Positions 58,740 through 64,000 of a stretch of 64,000 nt of DNA are shown here, piece after piece; position 1 is the stretch's first letter, and each line of letters begins with the position of its first letter. The position numbers and the translations under genes were made by a program. The stretch is from Trichopria drosophilae (lineage: Eukaryota; Arthropoda; Insecta; Hymenoptera; Diapriidae). The notes beneath the pieces were generated by a model, which was given only the letters and a program-made list of their open reading frames with translations, searched no databases and was not told where the DNA came from. The stretch lies in assembly GCA_030407085.1 (NCBI GenBank), contig CM059585.1, positions 99,604,501 to 99,668,500 on the forward strand, read 5' to 3'.

Positions 58740-59990
58740 TGTCAAATTAAGTTATAATATTATTTGCACTAACAAACCAAAATGGTTACATAATAGGACG
58801 AATGATACTGACATAATAAAATACAATTATTTTAATACTCTACCAGCCTAATAAGTCAATTAAAATTTCTGGAATTAACAACAAAATAATTGATTAAAGA
58901 ATTTACACAGTTGCACTAACACTTTAAAAATGCCAAATTTTATGATCGCCAGTATTTTAATTTTATATATGAATAACGATATGTAAATTTAAAGATTCCT
59001 TAGATACAGGAAACAATTTTGACACTATCGTTCTTTCCGCATTGCAATAATAATTTGACAAATACAAATTTATTTAATTTATAGAAATAAGAAAAAATAA
59101 AAGAAATTAAAAATGTAACATTTTTATCTTCCCCTGGAACACAAGAGATTATTTTTGGTCACGTAAAATACGTCAAAACTAATTTTCTTAGCGTTTAAGA
59201 ATACACATTCCAGGAAAACATGTTACACAAAACAAAATTTAGTGGAGGAAGTAAAAATGTTATTTTACATAAGAAAATAAACTTCTAAATCGCAGAGGCA
59301 GAAACGCTCTTAAGATTACAGATTTCTAAAGGTCGTGACCTCCCTTGTCAGCGAAGAAAATGAATTACAACTTTCGTAAAACTCTTCATTCTACATTATA
59401 TCGTGTAGTTCGTCGAATTCAGATAAAAAACTTATTAAAATACTAATATCTATAAAGTCACTTGTGAAACAGGTATTTGAAAACACATTGCTATAATTGA
59501 AAATAAAGGACAATTTTCTATTTGTAATAAAAGTTACATTCACGTTTACTGTCATTAATGTGTTTTTTTCTTGATATTTCATTAAACATTTGGTTTTATA
59601 AAGCAATTAATTTCATTTTACTTTGTCTAGGAAACCATTCCTACAACTTAATCAAACGATTATTATTTTTTCTATAAAAACAGTTTTATTATTATTATAA
59701 TATATTTAATATTAATTATAAATTCATTGCAAGGGGTGAAGATTTAATTTATTTACATTTATTCTTTTTTATGCGTAACAGTATATAAGAACGAAAATTA
59801 TTAACTGACACAAAGAAAGTATTCTAATTTTCTTTATCATTAAAATCAATTGTGGATTTATTGGTGGATGTAGGTGGACATAATTAACCCATTGTCGCCC
59901 AGAAACCCGGAATTTTTATTTCACATTCGAGCATGAGTACTGAATAGAAAAATGGAAAAAATCATAACAGAATCAACTGATCTTACTATT
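58740..59990. other. AT-rich noncoding stretch
   Basis: A 71-codon minus-strand frame (59606-59391) has no motif. Nothing supported. Confidence 0.5.
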
Positions 59991-61110
59991 TCCTGGTTTG
60001 CTCTTTCGATTCCTGCGGTAATGAATGGATTTCTATGGCTCAGGAAAGCAATATGGCGGATTTAATTTAAAAAGTACCTAAAAATTGGAAACATGAATTT
60101 TTTCCAAGACCATAACGGATGATCATTCCTTTCAAACTATGAACAAAAGTGAACAAATTTTCATATAGTTTACGTTTTCAAATATGGCGGAAAGTGGTGA
60201 AAATTTAGAAAAATACTTGTTTTTCTGAGTTATACACCAAATTATAAAATTTTGTTTGATTATAGGTCTCCAATAATTTTCCAGTGCATTTGACGGTTTG
60301 AATAATGGCGGATTCAATATGGCACCCGGAGAACGATGAAAATATCGAGTTTTCTCACGATTTTCGTCAACAAAAGTATCAAAACATTTATTCTATCCCG
60401 AAATGTTTATTCTGTCCCGTTTTTTTTCGACTAAATAAAAATTCAGTTACGGATTTTCAAAAGTCAAAATGGCGGATGTAATATGGCGAACATATCTTTC
60501 AAAAGTGTATAAATTTTCATGAAATATATGACTCGGTGGTTTTTAGGGTCGCTGAATACAAATCTAGCATCAGATTTACCAAATTCGTAATAGCTGTTTC
60601 AATATGGCGGACATTGTGTCCAAAAATGAGAATGATTGGCTTGAAACTTGTTATTCCAGGGTTTTTATGTTCGCTGAATATGATTTTGTTATCGGCTCAA
60701 AGCCGGTGAAAAGATTATACTATTATTTTTTATTTATTTATTTTTTTCATTTTATCATTTTCAGGTATTTTTTGTGGTTAAATATTGGTGATAAAGTAGG
60801 TAAATGTTTATTAGGGTCTCGAGTAGTTTTGAACTTACTCCTGATATTTTTTCGATAAATTGAGCCCTCGTGAAAAATACCATAATGTAATCTTTACATC
60901 CATAATTTTATCACCGTCTTTGAGCCGATCACAGAATTGTATTCAGCCACCCAAAAAACCCTTGAATGACAAGTTTCAAACCAATCAGGCTCATTTTTTA
61001 ACGAAATGTCAGCCATATTGGATTCGCCACAATGAATTTGGCAAATTCGATATTAAATTTGTATTCAGCGACCCCAAAAACCTCCCAGTAATAACAACTT
61101 TTTAAACAAA
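59990..61110. repeat. Cluster of ~121-bp GGCGG units with palindrome
   Basis: ATATGGCGGA-type cores recur near 60050, 60184, 60305, 60480 and 60603. GGTTTTTAGGGTCGCTGAAT (60538) and GGTTTTTATGTTCGCTGAAT (60660) are about 121 bp apart. From about 60890 the same units appear inverted (GTATTCAGCCACCCAAAAAA, GCCATATTGGATTCGCCA, GTATTCAGCGACCCCAAAAA). The axis lies near 60800, where ATCGGCTCAAAGCCGGTGA mirrors TCACCGTCTTTGAGCCGAT. Frames of 81-84 codons here read the repeat and are not genes. Confidence 0.8.
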
Positions 61111-62400
61111 TTAACTTATAATTAAACTAAACTCTCAACTACGATTTCCTGAATTTTCGAAGTTATCTTATTTTTTATATTAACTACTAAAAACTCCTCA
61201 AAAAGTAACATTAACGACTTTATTCACTTTTTACAATTACCAGAAAAGATTAATTGCCAAAAAATAAGACAAGAAAAAATTCGTCCAAATAAACTTTAGT
61301 AACACATTATGAATAACTTTTAATTTTAATTAATTAACTATTAATATTTTGCTAAACAAATAATTTTATAATATTTTTTTTATAATCTTACGTTTCTTAG
61401 CATTAGATAATAGTAATTAAGTAAATACAGGTATAATTCTTGACCGCTTTAATAAAATTAAATAAACAATTAAGTTTTTCTCGGTAACACGGTCCTCTTA
61501 CTAATTAATTAAATCTATATCCCGGCATTTAATGCAGTACAAAATGAAAATTAGATTTTGAAACTTAAAATTGAATATCGCGTCCAGGGCAAGGATGCCA
61601 TATCATAAGTCCTGCTGATGAGAACAACATGGCATCCTGGTGCGACACGCATTTTAACAATAGTTCCAATTATAAGCGCTAGAGGGATGATTTTTAATAT
61701 TAAAATAAATAGTATGTGATTCAAAATTTGTACATACAAGTACCGTATAATTTATTGCGTTAGACGTGAATTGATATCCCAGTTACGTCATATTTTCTTT
61801 GTTTACCTTTTTTCAGAATTAGTAAGAGGACCGAATTACCGAAAAAAACTTAATTGTTTATTTAATTTCTTAGCATTAACCGATAATTCAAAGTTTCTCA
61901 TAGTTTCTTTTCTGATTTGTTAAAATCGTTAATTTTTAGACTTCTGGTAATGATCCCAATAATTAAATATTATTATTTAGAAAGCATCAATACCATATAT
62001 TGATTAACACACAAACATATTCTCTAGTTCATTTTAATATTATACATGAAAAAAAATGAAATAGTAATATTACTTATAACTAAATAGTACATGAAGACGC
62101 ACTCATTGTTTTTAGTAAACCCTTTAACGCTCAAATGGCCAAAATTTTAATGTCAACTTCAAGCCTGAGCTTTTCAAAAAATAAAATAACACAAATATAT
62201 ATATAAAAACCCACAAAAACAATACAAAAAAATATAGAAAAATACAAAAACACAACAAAAATATACAAAAAATCGAAGAGCCACTGTACATCCGTCTGAA
62301 AGCGTGATTGCAAAATCTGGGGCCGAATTTTCGATTTTGATAATGTTTACTCGAGAACGGTTGCTCTGAGCGAGGAAATGAAATATGAGTATTTTGATTC
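61110..62400. other. AT-rich noncoding stretch
   Basis: An inverted pair AACACGGTCCTCTTACTAAT (about 61487) and ATTAGTAAGAGGACCGAATT (about 61819) suggests another small fold-back unit of about 350 bp. No supported gene. Confidence 0.45.
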
Positions 62401-62439
62401 CAAATTTCACCTAGAATGCGGGAGTATTTTTTGTTTTTC

Positions 62440-62545
62440 CTGAATCGCTATTTTTTAGTTTGCGGTCCGCCATATTGGATTCGCCATTTTGAATTTTGAT
62501 AAGCTAATAATGAATTTAGATCTAATAATCCTGAGGGTCCATAAA
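62440..62545. repeat. Single copy of the GGCGG family
   Basis: GTCCGCCATATTGGATTCGC then CATTTTGAATTTTGATAAGC and TAATCCTGAGGGTCC match the inverted orientation of the 60.5-kb units. Confidence 0.6.
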
Positions 62546-63250
62546 ACTATTGAATAAAGAGGTTTGAACATTATACAGTGGCTATAAAGCTGTGTAAATA
62601 CGTTATTCCAGTTGACTCATCACGGCCGACATCTTGAAAATCAATTGTATGAGCTAATTTTGCTAATGTGCATTAATGTGCATCCAATCTGTTACCACGA
62701 TACTGACAAAAGTTATTTTTCCCGCTAAATCCTAGATTAGATTTCAAAAGTGCACATTACGGTGATTTTTCAATAATTTCGGGCATTCGGACGCCATTTT
62801 GGATAGGTTAACAATAAAAATCGAAGTATCTAAAAATATATTTTGAAAGTACAACATTAGGGTCCCGCATCCTGACGGATTAGAATATTCTTAAGTACTG
62901 GCAACACAGTTAAAAAAATTCATTTAAAAAAAAAAATCGAAAATCAGCGTTTTTATTTCTTTATTGTTAAAATGAAACAATTTGCTCTGAATTATTAATA
63001 AATTTGGTTATGCCATTCGAAAGATGAGACTTTTTTATATAAGAATATGTATCCAATATTTTGTCCATACTGGTTATAATTTAAACGGTCTTGAAGTTGA
63101 AGTTAAAATTTTAGCCATTTAAGCTTTAAAAGGTTAATGTTACTATCTAAATAGTGACCTCAACAAATTGTCTAATTGTTTAATTATTCCTAACCTCAAA
63201 AGTTGAATGAAAATGAGTTCATCAATATTTATTTAACATGATCCGTTTTT
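62545..63250. other. AT-rich noncoding stretch
   Basis: Nothing recognised apart from weak GGCGG-type relatives (GACGCCATTTTGGATAGG near 62790). Confidence 0.45.
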
Positions 63251-63253
63251 TTT

Positions 63254-63686
63254 TTAATTTCTAATCGAAAAAAGTGTACTCCAAAATTTGTAATATTCGT
63301 TACAATAGAATTCTGATGATTTTAACTTATTGCTGATCAATAGGCCATATGCTTCATTAAAAATATTTTTAAACCTAGGTCTGGAGTCCATCGAAGCATT
63401 AAAAGAATAACATAACACAATAGCAGACATTCTCATTACCTGTATAGGCCTGTCCATCCACTTCGTGACTCGCATACCGACCGTCCAGACATTCAATAGG
63501 TGCAAATGGGACAAAAATATATTGTGTTTCATCTGTGAAAAGACATTGATGACACATTTGATGGTCAGATTTCGTCTCATGGACTCACGAGAATTTATCT
63601 CATATAATATGCGACTGAAACCGCAATTTCGTAAACGACTTCTCGTTTCACCCTCGCTAGACGATATATCATTTTTTATTAAATAG
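63254..63686 (-). pseudogene. Possible Tc1-like transposase remnant
   Basis: On the minus strand one frame gives RSRLRNCGF and, one frame over, LFTDETQYIF followed by LDGRYASHEVDGQ. That order resembles the Tc1/IS630 pattern in which the second catalytic Asp lies in an LFSDES-like motif followed by a DGR...W..G segment. A frameshift would lie near 63545. The rest of the transposase, terminal repeats and TA duplications were not found. The match is weak and by eye only. Confidence 0.25.
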
Positions 63687-63689
63687 ACT

Positions 63690-64000
63690 ACTTGAGAAGT
63701 GTATTCAAGTCAAATATGTGTAAGGAAGGAGATAATAAATTCTGCTTAAAAAATAGCATAATGTGGAACGTCAAGTATAAAATAATATATAATAGATATT
63801 TTTTTAAGGAACTATCACTGAGGGAATGGATTGTTTACCATAAAGAAGGCTTCTTAATAGTTAAGAAATCGTATGTTTAATTATGACGAATCGAATAATT
63901 TTGTATGTGTAAAATAATTATTCTTTTCATAATTGCTTTGATAAAAACAATGCATTTTATATCTTAAAAAATCTCCAATAAATACAACCAAATATTCCTA
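63690..64000. other. AT-rich noncoding end of window
   Basis: A 62-codon frame without motif; nothing else seen before the window ends. Confidence 0.45.

Noticed and set aside
1..64000. tRNA genes, rRNA genes or CRISPR arrays
   Set aside because: No B-box-like GGTTCGANTCC with matching acceptor stems, no rRNA-like blocks, and no regularly spaced identical short repeats were seen by eye; a covariance search would be decisive.

Overview
This is a gene-poor, AT-rich nuclear window from an animal, most likely an insect and plausibly a hymenopteran. The clues are short arrays of the arthropod telomere pentamer TTAGG (53239-53570), small introns (about 50-85 bp) with GT-AG borders, a C2H2 zinc-finger/polyglutamine gene of insect style, and decayed retroelements of LINE and Penelope type. 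There are no bacterial features such as operons, Shine-Dalgarno sites or CRISPR arrays. The Hymenoptera assignment is an inference from general appearance, not proof.

Only one convincing host gene is visible. It is a multi-exon C2H2 zinc-finger gene on the + strand (coding about 43300-45615, three exons) encoding about 726 aa: a low-complexity N-terminus, eleven fingers, and a glutamine-rich tail with 28 consecutive Gln codons. It is preceded by a GC/CpG-rich block (about 42320-43299) that looks like promoter plus 5' leader, and followed by an AATAAA signal at 45840. A second GC-richer block (11.7-12.64 kb) looks like another promoter or noncoding exon, but I cannot attach a gene to it.

The rest is mostly a transposon graveyard. 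1.7-3.1 kb: decayed LINE reverse transcriptase (-). 12.9-16.1 kb: a second LINE (-) with its 3' tail, split exactly by a 1.83-kb inverted-repeat element. 16.3-17.6 kb: 3' part of a Penelope-like element (PLE, +). 19.26-21.31 kb: a nearly complete PLE (+) with RT, GIY-YIG endonuclease, inverted terminal copies carrying hammerhead-like cores, and a 13-bp flanking direct repeat. 25.6-26.1 kb: another PLE-like terminus (-). 27.6-35.4 kb: a nested palindrome with 1.4-kb outer arms and four copies of a TATA-containing core. Numerous fold-back/TIR elements lie at 3.3, 6.2, 10.3-11.5, 22.3-23.0, 23.7-24.5, 26.5-27.0, 31.1, 32.4, 35.6-36.2, 36.4-37.0, 39.7-42.3 (with a nested one at 41.1-41.8), 48.4-49.3 (with two nested), 57.1-57.9 and 58.5-58.7 kb.

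A dispersed family of roughly 121-bp units carrying the core AAAATGGCGGA recurs at 5.5, 24.6, 37.7-38.3, 40.7, 60.0-61.1 and 62.4 kb and forms a palindrome at 60.45-61.11 kb. One possible small coding exon (57613-57701, with a Cys-x2-Cys motif and a splice donor) sits between imperfect inverted repeats. Nothing seen indicates a functioning multi-gene pathway; the elements are largely inactive, and the zinc-finger gene is the only clear candidate for host function.
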